In this document: positions 41,527 through 51,239 of the stretch, piece by piece
Numbering within the stretch: position 1 is the first letter of the stretch
Layout of the letters: each line of letters begins with the position of its first letter
NCBI GenBank assembly: GCA_009760855.2
Contig: WPIO01000026.1
Span: forward strand, 3,212,501-3,276,500
DNA from: Cristatella mucedo
Lineage: Eukaryota; Bryozoa; Phylactolaemata; Cristatellidae
Direction: 5' to 3'
Length of the DNA: 64,000 nucleotides
Position numbers and translations under genes: made by a program
Notes under the pieces: generated by a model
The model's database searches: none
Seen by the model: the letters and a program-made list of their open reading frames with translations, nothing else
What the model was told of the DNA's origin: nothing

Positions 41527-43674
41527 AAAAATGATAATAATAATAATAATTCACTTGATAAAGCGCCCTCAGAGAACTTAATCTCTCTCTAGGCGCTTTA
41601 CGTTTGCTCTAAAGTGAAATGCAATTCAATGGTAAGTAAAATCATGTTTGAAAAACAAACCAAATGAATAACATGGTTAGGGGTGACATGCACAGGGTCA
41701 GCGTGCAAATGTGGTTAGTGGCAGCATGCACAGTGTCAGCACGAATAAGCACATCAAGGACGAATCACAGGGACCCACTAAATGCTGTCCTAAATAGGTG
41801 TGTTTTTAAGTTCCTTTTGAATGTCGTCAGGTCAGGGGATGTTCTGACGCAGGTCGGGAGGGAGTTCCAGGCTTTGGGCGCATATGAACTAAATGCACAG
41901 TCTCCAAAGGATTTAAGGTTTGTACGAGGTATTTCTAGACTGTTGGATTCCGAAAAGCGGGTGGCACGATGCTTGGCCTGGTGGGGAAGTATATCTGAGA
42001 GATAGGCTGGAGCCATAGAATGAAGGGACCTAAAAGTGAGCGACAAAACCTTGAAATCAATCCGTTGCTTGACTGGTAGCCAGTGCAGGTCGGCGAGAAG
42101 TGGAGTAATGTGGCAACTGCGACGGTCACGACAGACAAGCCTAGCTGCAGAGTTTTGCACCAGCTGCAATCGCCTGATCGCACATGCTGGTAGGCCAGTA
42201 AGCAGTGAGTTGCAGAAGTCGAGACGGGATGTCACGAATGCATGGACCAACTTGGACGTGGTATCCTTATCTAAACAAGCCCGAATTTTAGCAATGTTAT
42301 GACGCTGAAAATAGGCAGATTTGACTGTGGAGCTGATATGGTCGTCTAACGAGAGGTCGCTTTGGAATATGACACCTAGATTTCGAGCTGATTCGACAGG
42401 AGATATGCTGGCAGAGCCAATTTTGAGCGTCAGCCTTTCCAATCTCTGAATCACACTGGGTTTGCCCATAACTAATAAGTTAGTTTTATCATCGTTAAGT
42501 TTTAGAAAATTTGCTGCCATCCATGTGCGGATGTCATCAATGCATGCAGCTAGTGAGTTTAGAGAATTTGAGGTGCTCGAAGGCTGGGAGGGATCAAAGC
42601 AAAGGTACAACTGAGTGTCATCCGCATAGAAGTGAAAGCCTAGATTGTGCTTGGCAATCGCATCAGCAAGAGGGAGAGTATAAACCGTGAAAAGAACCGG
42701 ACCTAGCACAGAGCCCTGAGGTACTCCATATTTTAGAGGTACTTCACATGATCTTTGTCCATTCACGTCAACACTCTGGAGTCTCCCACTGAGATAGGAC
42801 CTGAACCACTGCAGAGCAGTGCCAGTGATGCCCAGACGAGATGAGAGGCGCTCTAGAAGAACTTTGTGATCGATGGTATCAAAAGCTGCCGAAAGATCAA
42901 GCAAAACAAGCAGAGACACTCTACCCATGTCTGCATTCCTAAGTAGGTCGTTGTATACCCGAAGCAATGCTGACTCTGTGGAGTGATTAGCTCTAAAGCC
43001 AGACTGGAACTTACTAGCAAGGTGTGAGGTTTCGATATACGAGTTCAGCTGGTCCGCCACGACCCGTTCCAGTGTCTTTGATAGGAATGGTAGAAGGGAA
43101 ACTGGGCGGTAGTTGCTCAAGTTCTCTTGGTCAAGTGTAGCTTTCTTGAGAAGTGGCCTGACTACAACTTTTTTGAAAGGTGCTGGGACATGACCTGAGG
43201 CTAATGACATATTAATTATGTTAGTTATGCATGGCAGCAGCAGATCAATGCAACGTAGGAGCAGGACAGTGGGAATAGGGTCCAGAGGACTTGTTGTCTT
43301 CTTTGTTTGAGATACGAACTTTAGGACTAGATCAGTAGTGACCTGCTTAAATGCAGGCATTGAGGTGCAGCCAGGAACCGAGGAACAGCATTCTAGTGGG
43401 GAGGTTGTCATTGCAGGGATGGATTCCCTGATCTTGTCTATCTTCTGCACAAAGAATCGAGAGAAGCGATCGGCTAGATCATCATTAGGATCATCAGGTA
43501 AGGAGCTAATCTGGGAACGGTTGAGGAGATGGTTTATTGTCGACATCAGCATTTTTGGATTGTGCATCTGTGATTTAACAATGTTTTTATAAAAACTAGG
43601 CTTAGCCTTTGCTAGGATCGATTGGTACGACCTACAGTAGTCTTCATATGCCTGTCGATGGACAGTTAGTCCGG
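41527..43674 (-). mobile_element. LINE-A copy 7, nested in copy 5, intact RT frame
   Basis: Minus-strand copy with (ATT)n at 41529-41552, 3' hairpin at 41560-41600, untranslated region to 41764, and an unbroken RT frame. A short duplication ACCT lies at 41521-41524 and 43675-43678. The 5' end is truncated within the N-terminal linker, at almost the same point as copy 6. Confidence 0.92.
41765..43567 (-). CDS. LINE-A reverse transcriptase, intact 600-codon frame
   Basis: Best preserved RT of the window. Order of parts: N-terminal region with S-T-I-N-H-L-L-N-R-S-Q and a D-R-F-S-R-F-F-V-Q-K-I-D-K-I segment; T-S-P-L-D-P-I-P-T at about residues 91-99; Y-R-P-V-S-L-L-P-F-L-S-K-T-L-E; L-L-D-L-S-A-A-F-D-T-I-D-H (first catalytic Asp); G-V-P-Q-G-S-V-L-G-P; F-H-F-Y-A-D-D-T-Q-L-Y (catalytic Asp pair). 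The C-terminal domain includes L-V-C-R-D-R-R-S-C-H-I-T-P-L-L-A-D-L-H-W-L-P-V, typical of L2/CR1-group LINEs, and a natural C-terminus. The endonuclease is absent because of the 5' truncation, so the copy could not move alone, but its integrity shows recent insertion. The chosen start is the first Met; the frame could extend upstream. Confidence 0.9.
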   Translation of the reverse strand: MHNPKMLMSTINHLLNRSQISSLPDDPNDDLADRFSRFFVQKIDKIRESIPAMTTSPLECCSSVPGCTSMPAFKQVTTDLVLKFVSQTKKTTSPLDPIPTVLLLRCIDLLLPCITNIINMSLASGHVPAPFKKVVVRPLLKKATLDQENLSNYRPVSLLPFLSKTLERVVADQLNSYIETSHLASKFQSGFRANHSTESALLRVYNDLLRNADMGRVSLLVLLDLSAAFDTIDHKVLLERLSSRLGITGTALQWFRSYLSGRLQSVDVNGQRSCEVPLKYGVPQGSVLGPVLFTVYTLPLADAIAKHNLGFHFYADDTQLYLCFDPSQPSSTSNSLNSLAACIDDIRTWMAANFLKLNDDKTNLLVMGKPSVIQRLERLTLKIGSASISPVESARNLGVIFQSDLSLDDHISSTVKSAYFQRHNIAKIRACLDKDTTSKLVHAFVTSRLDFCNSLLTGLPACAIRRLQLVQNSAARLVCRDRRSCHITPLLADLHWLPVKQRIDFKVLSLTFRSLHSMAPAYLSDILPHQAKHRATRFSESNSLEIPRTNLKSFGDCAFSSYAPKAWNSLPTCVRTSPDLTTFKRNLKTHLFRTAFSGSL

Positions 43675-43678
43675 ACCT

Positions 43679-44137
43679 CTCAGATCTACTCTCTGCCAGG
43701 CCAAGAATCGTACCACCCGCTTTTTGGAATCTAACTTTACCAACACCTCTACAAACCTCACATTTTTTGGAGACTGTGCATTGAATTTGTATGCTCTCAA
43801 AGCCTTAAACTCACTCCCGGCCTGCATCGCGACATCATTTGATCACATTTAAAAAGAACCTTAAAACGCACCTACTTATGACAGAACTTATTGGGTCCCT
43901 GCGATTCGTCCTTCATGTTCTTATGGGGGCTGACACTGTGCATGCTGCCAAAACCCACAATTGCATGCTGACCCTGTGCATGTCACCCCTTACCACGTTT
44001 TTTATGTTGTTCATCAAGCATGATACTACTCACTATTCGATCGTGTTTCCTTCGCGGCAAACGTGAAGCGCCTAGAAAGAGATTGGGTTCTCTGAGGGCG
44101 CTGTATCAAGTGTATTATTAGTAGTAGTATTGGTAGT
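43679..44137 (+). mobile_element. LINE-A copy 5, segment 3 (3' end)
   Basis: Resumes with L-S-D-L-L-type sequence, then the end of the coding region, 3' untranslated part, hairpin at about 44065-44102 and a degenerate ATT/AGT tail to 44137. Confidence 0.88.
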
Positions 44138-44144
44138 ATTAATA

Positions 44145-44630
44145 TTGATCTGCCGCCGTTACTGCTGCGGCCTCGCTTTCCAGTGGCGCTTCAGCCTGGA
44201 GAAGCTGAGGTCTCCTGTGTTTCTCTGCGCTCGGCCGGCGGCGCAGTTGCGGGCTGCGCATCTCTAGCTTGAGCAGCGGGCCGGGGATACTCTTTGCACT
44301 TGGCCGGGGATACTCTTTGCACTTGGCCGGGGATACTCTCTGAGGGCCTGCCTGCCTGCGAAATCTCTCGTCTCGCCTTGCCCTCAACAGAATGCCGAGC
44401 TCGCTGGCACCGCAGCAGATTTTCGTCCGTTGTTTTTATGGCCAGGACGCCTTCTGGGCATATGAGATCGACTCTTGCGGTTGCTTTGCGGGCAGTAAGA
44501 CTACGACATTCACCGCTTCTGCCGGCTCGAGGGAGGCTACGGTAGCGTGTTCGCGCCCTCGCTGTTTAGCCGTCAAAATAACGGGCTGGTTTAGCACACT
44601 GACCGGCGACCTAAACAAATCAAATTAAAT
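44145..44630. other. GC-rich segment with unassigned frames
   Basis: Markedly GC-rich, with CG-rich words and a 23-bp tandem repeat. The 78-codon plus frame at 44392-44628 has no recognised motif. It could be part of a host gene or another element (for example an LTR). Confidence 0.3.
44279..44345 (+). repeat. 23-bp tandem repeat, almost three copies
   Basis: GGCCGGGGATACTCTTTGCA followed by CTT occurs twice exactly, and a third partial copy diverges after GGGGATACTCT. Confidence 0.95.
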
Positions 44631-44635
44631 ATCCT

Positions 44636-44690
44636 TGGTATAGGGCCGTAGAGAACTTAAACTCTATGCAAGCGCTTAAAATGTGCCACG
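44636..44690 (-). mobile_element. LINE-A-type tail hairpin relic
   Basis: Minus strand: AAGCGCTTGCATAGAGTTTA, then AGTTCTCTACGGCCCTATAC, the same hairpin plan as LINE-A tails but diverged. No LINE body. Confidence 0.45.
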
Positions 44691-45880
44691 AAACTGGTGC
44701 TTTGTTTTATATTCGTTGAGGCATCACCGGCATTTAAAAATGTATTTTAAAATGTTTTTGCAAAATTTTAATTTTTTTTTATTCCGTTGAAATGTTTTCT
44801 TCCTTTATGGCAATGTCCAACTCCTCGCTCCCAAATATGGATCCAGAATGTTCCAGGGAGTCGCTTCGGCAAGCTGCAATTGATCCTCAATGTAGCCCGC
44901 TCGATCATTTCCTTCCTATTCGTCATTTCCTGCCTGCTCATCATTTCCTTCTTTTTCTTCTTGCTGCCGCAGTTTCTCCTGAGCGTCAAGAGGGTAGCTT
45001 GGGCGCCCGCGCTTAGCCATGATTGCTTCATTTCTTTCAATCCCACTGCGCTGCACAGCCAGCACCGAGTCCGCGAAGAAAATGGCTGGTCCGCAGGAGC
45101 TGGCAGTAGTGTCAGCACTGCAGCAGTAATTGCACACTTTTAAATAAAAAAAAAACATTAAAATTGCTCTGGAAATTTAAACGCATTTTAAAATGCCTTT
45201 CTTAAAATAAACTGAAAACCTACGCACCACTAGAAGCCACTAAACAGGGCTACTTAAGCCTACGATCTCGATCTTCAAAAGTGAGCAAACTAACCTCTGA
45301 GCCAAGTTAGGACAGGCGTGCAGTCCAGAGAAGCCTTAATCGTGTCAGCTGCACTGTGTCCAAATGAGTAATAACGGAATACGAACGACTCGCGCGCTGC
45401 TTCGTCTACACCTGATACAGCACGACCCAGCAAGCGATTCAAGTTAAACGCGATACGGCCGTCAAAGTCACGGAGATACTAACCTCTTTAGCATTCCTCA
45501 TGCTAGAACGCATCTACCAGAGCTTCGTTGTTATCGTTTAGCACTCTTTTCTTGCTGTCCAACTTAAAGGTATACTGCGAGGGCTTCGCCGTCTAGAAAT
45601 AATGGATTGCCGTCTTAATAGTTTTGTCCGTTCCTGGATCTGGCTTCGTAATCCGGGTCGTTCGTAACCCTGATGGTTACTTCCAAAAGTTGACTATAGG
45701 AAGAGTTTCGATTCGCTTCCGAGCAAGGCAAATTTTTTTTCCTGCATTACAAAAAAGGAACAACCTCACCAACATATATAATATGCTGCGGATTCCGGAA
45801 ACGATGTGGGCGAGGATTTGAAGAAAAACTAGTAAGACTGTTGACACTTTTATAGAACTTGATCATTTTTCTGAATCGAA
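44691..45880. other. No firm gene; basic minus-strand frame
   Basis: Minus-strand frames around 44768-45158 contain A-K-R-G-R-P-S-Y-P (AT-hook-like 'K-R-G-R-P') and a Lys/Glu/Gln-rich helix. Without splice support or family match I leave it unassigned. The rest shows nothing. Confidence 0.3.
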
Positions 45881-45884
45881 TCTT

Positions 45885-46286
45885 TTAGCTATACCTCGTA
45901 CGAACTTCAAATCTTTTGGAGACCGGGCCTTTAGCTCGCATGCTCCTAAAGCCTTGAAATCGCTTACGACTGACTTTACATCACCTGACTTGACGTCATT
46001 TAAAAAAGCTGAAAACGCACCTATTTATCACAACATTCAGTGGGTACTTGTTTATCGTCTTTTGTGTGCTTTTGCGAGCTGACACGGTGATGCTGCCATT
46101 AATCATATTTTCAGGCTAACCTTGTGCATGTCACCTCTAACTATGTTATCCTTGGTGACACTGTGCATGCTTGGTGACACTGTGCATGCTACTTATCGTA
46201 TGATCACGCTTTCTTTACAGCAAATTTGAATTACCTAGAGAGAGATTAATTGCATCTGAGGACGCTTTACAAATGTATTATTATTT
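45885..46286 (+). mobile_element. LINE-A copy, 3' end
   Basis: Matches the end of the coding region (Y-L-V-R-T-S-N-L-L-E-type in shifted frames) and the 3' untranslated part, with a hairpin at about 46230-46270 and ATTATTATTTTATT tail. It contains a tandem duplication of 19 bases (CTTGGTGACACTGTGCATG) at about 46150-46188. Confidence 0.8.
46150..46188 (+). repeat. 19-bp tandem duplication inside LINE-A
   Basis: CTTGGTGACACTGTGCATG occurs twice in direct succession, a local slippage event absent from other LINE copies. Confidence 0.9.
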
Positions 46287-46354
46287 TATTGCTGTAGTTC
46301 ACTAACAGCTGTTTACAGATTTCCTCAGTTCAATTTTTTACGTCGTCACAGTTG

Positions 46355-46452
46355 GAGTTTTCAAGGATTTCTTCCAAAAGTATATATATATATATATATA
46401 CTTTTGGAAGAAATCCTTGAAAACTCTATATATATATATATATATATATATA
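46355..46452. repeat. Perfect palindrome with (TA)10 core, followed by (TA)n
   Basis: The left arm 46355-46380 (GAGTTTTCAAGGATTTCTTC then CAAAAG) and the right arm 46401-46426 are perfect reverse complements over 26 bases. They flank (TA)10 at 46381-46400, which is self-complementary, so all 72 bases can fold into one hairpin. A second (TA)n run follows at 46427-46452. Confidence 0.97.
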
Positions 46453-46870
46453 GGCCGGCCCATGAAATGTCGCACCAGCAAGGGCCCCTTTACTTTTTGA
46501 GTTCCGCTGAGCTCGTTCTTTATTAACTTCACAAGCTAAAATGTGTTTTCTATTAAATGATATACAATAGAGCTCATACGCCTCACACTCTGCCGTATCG
46601 GTGACGTTTAACGGAGTGAAGTCGGAAATCACCAGCGCCGGGGCCATTTGAGTTATCTCCCAACCCCTAAAACTAGGGCTGCGTGTCCGACAAAAATTAC
46701 TGGCCTGCTCAGGCAAATCACACAGGAATTTCAGGAATTGCAACCCTTCTGCATACCACGCGGCTTGGCCATTTTGGGCTCGGAAGCTCCCAGTGGTAAG
46801 CTGCACTCAACCGAAGATGACCGGATTTTTCAAGCTCTTGGAGTGCCAGAACGATACCATCATCGCATTA
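46453..46870. other. No recognisable gene; possibly left part of the Tc1 element
   Basis: Unique-looking sequence between the palindrome and the transposase relic. No terminal repeat found. Confidence 0.3.
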
Positions 46871-46879
46871 GTCTAATAG

Positions 46880-47570
46880 AGCGATAGCGAGGAAGATGGG
46901 AATTACAGAAGCGGCAGTGAGGTACAATTCTAAGAAGTTTGAACAGACCGTGGTGACTATTCGCCGGAGCAGGACCGCTAGGCGTCGCTGCATGACGATA
47001 CCCGAGAACCGGATGATTCGGGTGTGACATTGCGTAGCAGGTACACCAGTTCATTGAAAATAAGGTAAGAGCTGGAGCTATCAGGAATAACTCTCGGTGA
47101 AAGAACGATCAGGAAGAGGCTCAGCGAGCAAGGTGCGCGGTCCGGAGTGGCTACGAGGAAGCCGCTACCGCCACATAGCGTTACGCACGAGGCTTCCTTT
47201 CGTTCGTCAATACGGTCCCGGGACCCTAGTTGATTGGAGAAAAGTGGACTGACGAATCTAAGTTCACCCTCTTTTCTTCCTAGAAGGACACTCAGCTAAT
47301 TCGGAGACAAAATTATGAACCATATCTAAATGTTTGTCTCAAAAGACTGTGAAATACGGTGCTGTTATGGTGCGGGTTGCTTTAGCGCTACTGTTGTAGG
47401 CTGCTTGCACCTGGTGCAGGAGATAATGAATGCAGAACGCTACTTGGACAATTTAAATAATTCTGGTATTCCGTCAACTCATAGCATATATGTTTTGGAC
47501 TTATAGTAGAATTACACGTCTCATGCACGTCACTCCCGAAAGTACTGGTCGCCATCTTGCCACGTGATTA
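46880..47570 (+). pseudogene. Tc1/mariner transposase relic 1
   Basis: Plus-strand pieces in the usual Tc1 order: a helix-turn-helix-type stretch with T-I-R-R-S-R-T-A-R/S-R-R near 46950-46985, then L-G-E-R-T-I-R-K-R-L near 47090-47120. The catalytic core begins with K-V-D-W-T-D-E-S-K-F-T-L-F (first Asp, about 47232-47272), followed by R-R-Q-N-Y-E-P-Y-L-N-V-C-L (about 47300-47345) and sequence resembling the second catalytic region ending near 47560. At least six stops or shifts. A full-length enzyme would be about 340 residues. Confidence 0.75.
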
Positions 47571-48112
47571 ACGGCAGAACAGATGGGCGGACTTTCCTGC
47601 TGTAATTAGTAGAGATATCGGCCAGGTCGGAAGTCACACATACATTGGCTTGTGCGCGTAAATATTACGCTGCTCATAAGCGTGCTTATCGTAGCTGTTT
47701 CATTAGCGGTCTCCGGTCCAAAGTCGGTGGCCAAGCTCAGGGCTAATAGCCGCGGGTCACGGGAGCGTATGGTTTTTTCTAGCGCAACTCGATTGCCTCC
47801 CGCTATTTTGCTGTCCTGCTGTCCCTCTGTCACACCGAATGCAGCCGAGACTCGGAGTACACTCGGGTAAGGTCTCGGGTCTAACGCGCGCTCGGTCCTA
47901 ATTCCGGAACGACGGCTCGCTCACTTAATCGGCTCGCTACAGCTGGTAGACACGGTATAAGCGGTTCCGTGGTTAGGCTGCAATCATTAGGAGCTCGGAA
48001 TGCCATAAAATTTGGCTTTGGCCATATAAAAGCCGATCTGAGGCGTTGGTTGGGTGAGTTTCACTTCTTGCCCGTTGCAATGCCCTACGAATATGAGCGG
48101 CACGCCTCGATG
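47571..48112. other. No gene; GC-rich with TATA-type box
   Basis: Contains several CG-rich stretches and CCATATAAAAGCC near 48022-48035, so part of a solo LTR is possible, but no terminal pair is visible. Confidence 0.25.
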
Positions 48113-48843
48113 ACGTCAGAACCTCGAACAGGGCTACGAGCTAAAGGCACGGTCTCCAAACAGCGTGAGGTTTGTACGAGGTATAGGTAAATAGTTAGAT
48201 TCCGAAAAGCGTTCGGTACGATGCTTAGCCTGGTGGGGAAGTAGGTCTGAAAAGTAGGCTGGAGTCAAAGAACGAAGGAACCTAAAAGTGAGTGACAAAG
48301 CCCGAATTTTAGAATGTATATGTATCTGAAAATAGGCAGACTTGATTGCGGAGCTGGTGTGGCCGTCAAATGAAAGTTCACTTCGGAACAGGACCCTATA
48401 TTTCGTGTAGATTCAGCAGGTTGCTGGCAGAATCGATTTTGAGAGTTAGTCTTTCCAATTTCTGAATCACACTTGGCTTGCCCATAATTAATAAGTTGGT
48501 TTTATCATCATTCAATAAAAGAAAGTTTGCTGCAATCTTGTATAGATGTTATCAGTAGAGAGTTAAGGGAGTTAAGAGAATTCGACATGCTGAATGGCTG
48601 GAAGGGATCAAAGCAGAAGTAAAACTGAGTGTTCTCTGCATAGAAGTGAAAGCCTAGATTGTGCTTGGCAATCACTTCGTCTTCAGAAACAGTATAAACC
48701 GTGAAAAGAACGGGACCTAGCACGAAGCCCTGAGGTACCCCATATTTCAGATGTTCCTCGGATGATTTTTGTCCAATCACATCAAGACTCTGGAGTCTCC
48801 CACTGAGATAGGGCTTGAACCATTGCAGTGCAGTGCCAGTCAT
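48113..48843 (-). mobile_element. LINE-A copy 8, segment 1 (host of LINE-B)
   Basis: Minus-strand RT region with M-T-G-T-A-L-Q-W-F-K, V-P-Q-G-F-V-L-G-P and H-F-Y-A-E-N-T-Q. The 3' end of this copy is missing (it begins inside the coding region at about 48113), which is unusual for a LINE and implies deletion. Cut at 48843 by LINE-B, continuing at 50555. Confidence 0.8.
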
Positions 48844-49354
48844 GCATACTCATCCTGAAAAAGTCATTAAGGCCCACGGAATAGGATATCACTTTTATGC
48901 TGAAAATACTCAGCTGTACTTGTCATTCAAACCGTCGGATTCTGCTGCAGAAAATCATAAGCTGAATGCTTACCTTGCCGACATTCAATCCTGGACATCG
49001 GAAAATTTCTCGAAACTAAATGATAGTAAAACTGAACTGCTGCTCATAGGACACCCTAAGCGTATGGCTGGATTGGAAGGCTTTGCTCTTCTAATAGGTG
49101 GTGCTGCTGTGTGACCATCACCGTGTGCTCGAAATTTAGGAGTCGTTGTCGACAGCTGCCTATATTTTAAGACCTTCGTTCAGAAGACTGCATCTACAGC
49201 TAGCCATCACGTCCAATCCTAATCAAGATAAGTAGCTGCCTTCCATGGTGCCTTGCAAAAATTTAACTAGCTCCTTAGTTCTGCCTCGGCTTGATTATTG
49301 TGATTCCCTTTTGGCTGGGCTACCAAAAAAAGCAACTAGGTAACTGCAGACGTC
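48844..49354 (+). mobile_element. LINE-B (second L2-like family), segment 1
   Basis: Encodes Y-H-F-Y-A-E-N-T-Q-L-Y-L-S-F, I-Q-S-W-T-S-E-N-F-S-K-L-N-D-S-K-T-E-L-L-L-I-G (99-codon frame 48815-49114 plus) and, in shifted frames, D-Y-C-D-S-L-L-A-G-L-P. These are RT elements clearly different from LINE-A (S-K-T-E-L-L-L-I-G instead of D-K-T-N-L-L-V-M-G). 5'-truncated at the RT box and cut by an LTR-like insertion at 49354. Confidence 0.8.
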
Positions 49355-50014
49355 TGTACCCAGGCTTGGTTCGGTTGGCTGGGACAGGACGGCTATAATG
49401 AGGGTTAGGGTCACCGGCTAGGCCGGGGTCGGTCCTACGGCATGTGTGGTGGCGTGAGGTCACCGGGGCTCTCGGGTACGAGAAGTTGGCAGAGTAAGTC
49501 ATGGTGTTGGAGGCTCCCGGTCTCGCCGAGTTATGCACCTGGATTCGTGCAGGCGTGCTCCGGCGATGCTGCCACGCACGCAAGGGAACGAGTACCCAAG
49601 GCCCGAGCGGAGCTGGATAGCTCGCTCGTTGTTGAGATTTGTATGTTCCGCATTCCCCGTGTAGCGTGTTCGTGACCCCCCTCCCGTGTGTTGGCGTCTT
49701 TCGGTGGAAGCTCGCGACTGTTGGGTTCGGAGTCGGTACAATGGCAGGACTGCAGAAGCCGACTGACCCCAACTAACACACGTGTTCGCGCTTGCTGCGT
49801 CGTCTTGCGCCCCCATAGTGTACTGTGTATAGGACCCTCCCTGTAGACTTGTTTAGTTCCCCTGTTGTTGTTGGCGCATGCGTTATTATAAAGAGGTGTA
49901 ACCTGACTGCCGCTCGTTTTACCCTAGCTCGGCGGCATGGCGAGCGGCAGCGTGGCCGGAGTATTTGGAGGGGTTTGGCGGGAACTAGCCTTTGACCCCT
50001 GGAACTCGGCTACA
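49355..50014 (+). mobile_element. Putative solo LTR (660 bp) inside LINE-B
   Basis: Bounded by TGTAC...CTACA ends (TG...CA), with LINE-B on both sides and a near duplication CGTC (49351-49354) / TGTC (50015-50018), differing only by a CpG-type C to T change. Internal TATA-type box TTATTATAAAG at about 49884-49893. GC-rich, unlike the host LINE. No coding frames of note. Confidence 0.6.
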
Positions 50015-50554
50015 TGTCTATGAATATGGCTGCAAGGCTAGTTTTCAAGTCCCAGATGTTTGACCGCGCGTCTCCTTTGCTAAAAGAGCTAGGATGGCTG
50101 CCGGTTGATCAATGAATACAGAACAAAGTTCTTTCGCTGACCCACAAGGCTCGCCACGGCTTGGGTCCTTCGTACCTAACTGAACTGTTGCACCAGTTTC
50201 AACCTCCTCGTGCCCTCAGGTCTTGTATGAACAATAAATAAGCTGTTCCGCTTAAAGACCGTTGGCGACAGAAGCTCTGAAAATCCTAGACTGTTGAACT
50301 AGCTTCCATGATTCTTACGCAGCGACAACTACTCTACTGCTGCCGACTACGGCTCATTCTTTCCAGTGGTCCTGAGCTGCTACTTCCATGCTACTCACTA
50401 CCTCAACTGCACTCCTGACTCAGCTATGCTTCCAGCTTTCTCTTTGTTGCGTGAGACGAAGTCTGTTGGCTACTGAATGCGTACCGAAAGCCGCTTCGGC
50501 TGTGAGTGCGCTATACAAAAGTAGCCTGTCTTTGTGGAGTTACTGAAGGAGACA
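50015..50554 (+). mobile_element. LINE-B, segment 2 with 3' end
   Basis: Continues after the insertion with M-N-M-A-A-R-L-V-F, L-L-K-E-L-G-W-L-P-V and A-R-H-G-L-G-P-S-Y-L, then the 3' untranslated part, and ends in CGAAAGCCGCTTCGGC, then TGAGTGCGCTATACAAAAGT and AGCCTGTC. The end resembles the 3' end of the tRNA-derived SINE. Confidence 0.75.
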
Positions 50555-50640
50555 CACATACCCGGGCGAGATGAGAGGCGCTCAAGAAGCACTTGGTGAT
50601 CGATAGTATCAAAATATTTTGTCCCATGAAATAACATCAG
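50555..50640 (-). mobile_element. LINE-A copy 8, segment 2
   Basis: Continues directly from segment 1 (F-D-T-I-D-H-Q-V-L-L-E-R-L-S-S-R on the minus strand), then breaks off near 50640. Confidence 0.75.
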
Positions 50641-51048
50641 CTGTACTTTGCTCTGCCTGCAGAGCGCTGACTTGTGGGCCAGCAGCACAATCTATTAGTT
50701 TTGTGTACACCTGAAAATTTGATGCGCTTCGTGGCTTTAACACAGAGCACTTCATTGCTGGCAGTTGCTGGTTTCTTTCTCCTTACCAACTTTCATGGCA
50801 CAGTTTCGGAGTCGTAAACAACGACTTGGTCTATTTTGCTGTCTCAGTTATGCCGATACAATATGACGCAGGCTTTTTTACCCGGACACTATTAAATTTG
50901 AAGCGAAATGGAGGTTGGAACTTTTCGGCATCCTTTTGAACGAGCCTACTGTCTAAACCACATTCTATATCTGGCCAGCACTGGGTTATACAAATGGGAA
51001 GAATATCAAGTTCTGCCAGTTATATGAGGCTTTCTATCAAGATCATAT
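50641..51048. other. No recognisable gene
   Basis: About 400 bases without motif. Confidence 0.3.
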
Positions 51049-51206
51049 TAGCTGATTTAACAGCTTCATTTGAATAGCGACAGACGAGCCTTAATGGCTA
51101 TCACTGCAGTTTGCAGTTAGCAATAAAATATCGCCCACAGGATTCGAACCCATGAATTTGGTCGTGAAGAGTCATTACCTTAGCTCCTGGGCTATCAAGA
51201 CTCGAG
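51049..51206 (-). mobile_element. tRNA-derived SINE, copy e
   Basis: Minus-strand copy with head TAGCCCAGGAGCTAAGGTAA, a CACGACC arm and B box GGTTCGAATCC (complement at about 51140-51150), body CTGCAGTGATAGCCATTAAG, and tail GTCGCTATTCAAATGAAGC. Confidence 0.85.
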
Positions 51207-51239
51207 CCTTCCTTGATCCACTCGCTCTTTTCTGGACAC

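Noticed and set aside
40948-43592. 84-codon plus-strand frames near 40.9 and 43.3 kb
   Set aside because: Antisense of the N-terminal part of the LINE-A frame.
44768-45158. Basic, AT-hook-like minus-strand frame (K-R-G-R-P)
   Set aside because: A single short motif in a Lys/Glu-rich frame next to A/T-rich simple sequence; no second motif or splice support.
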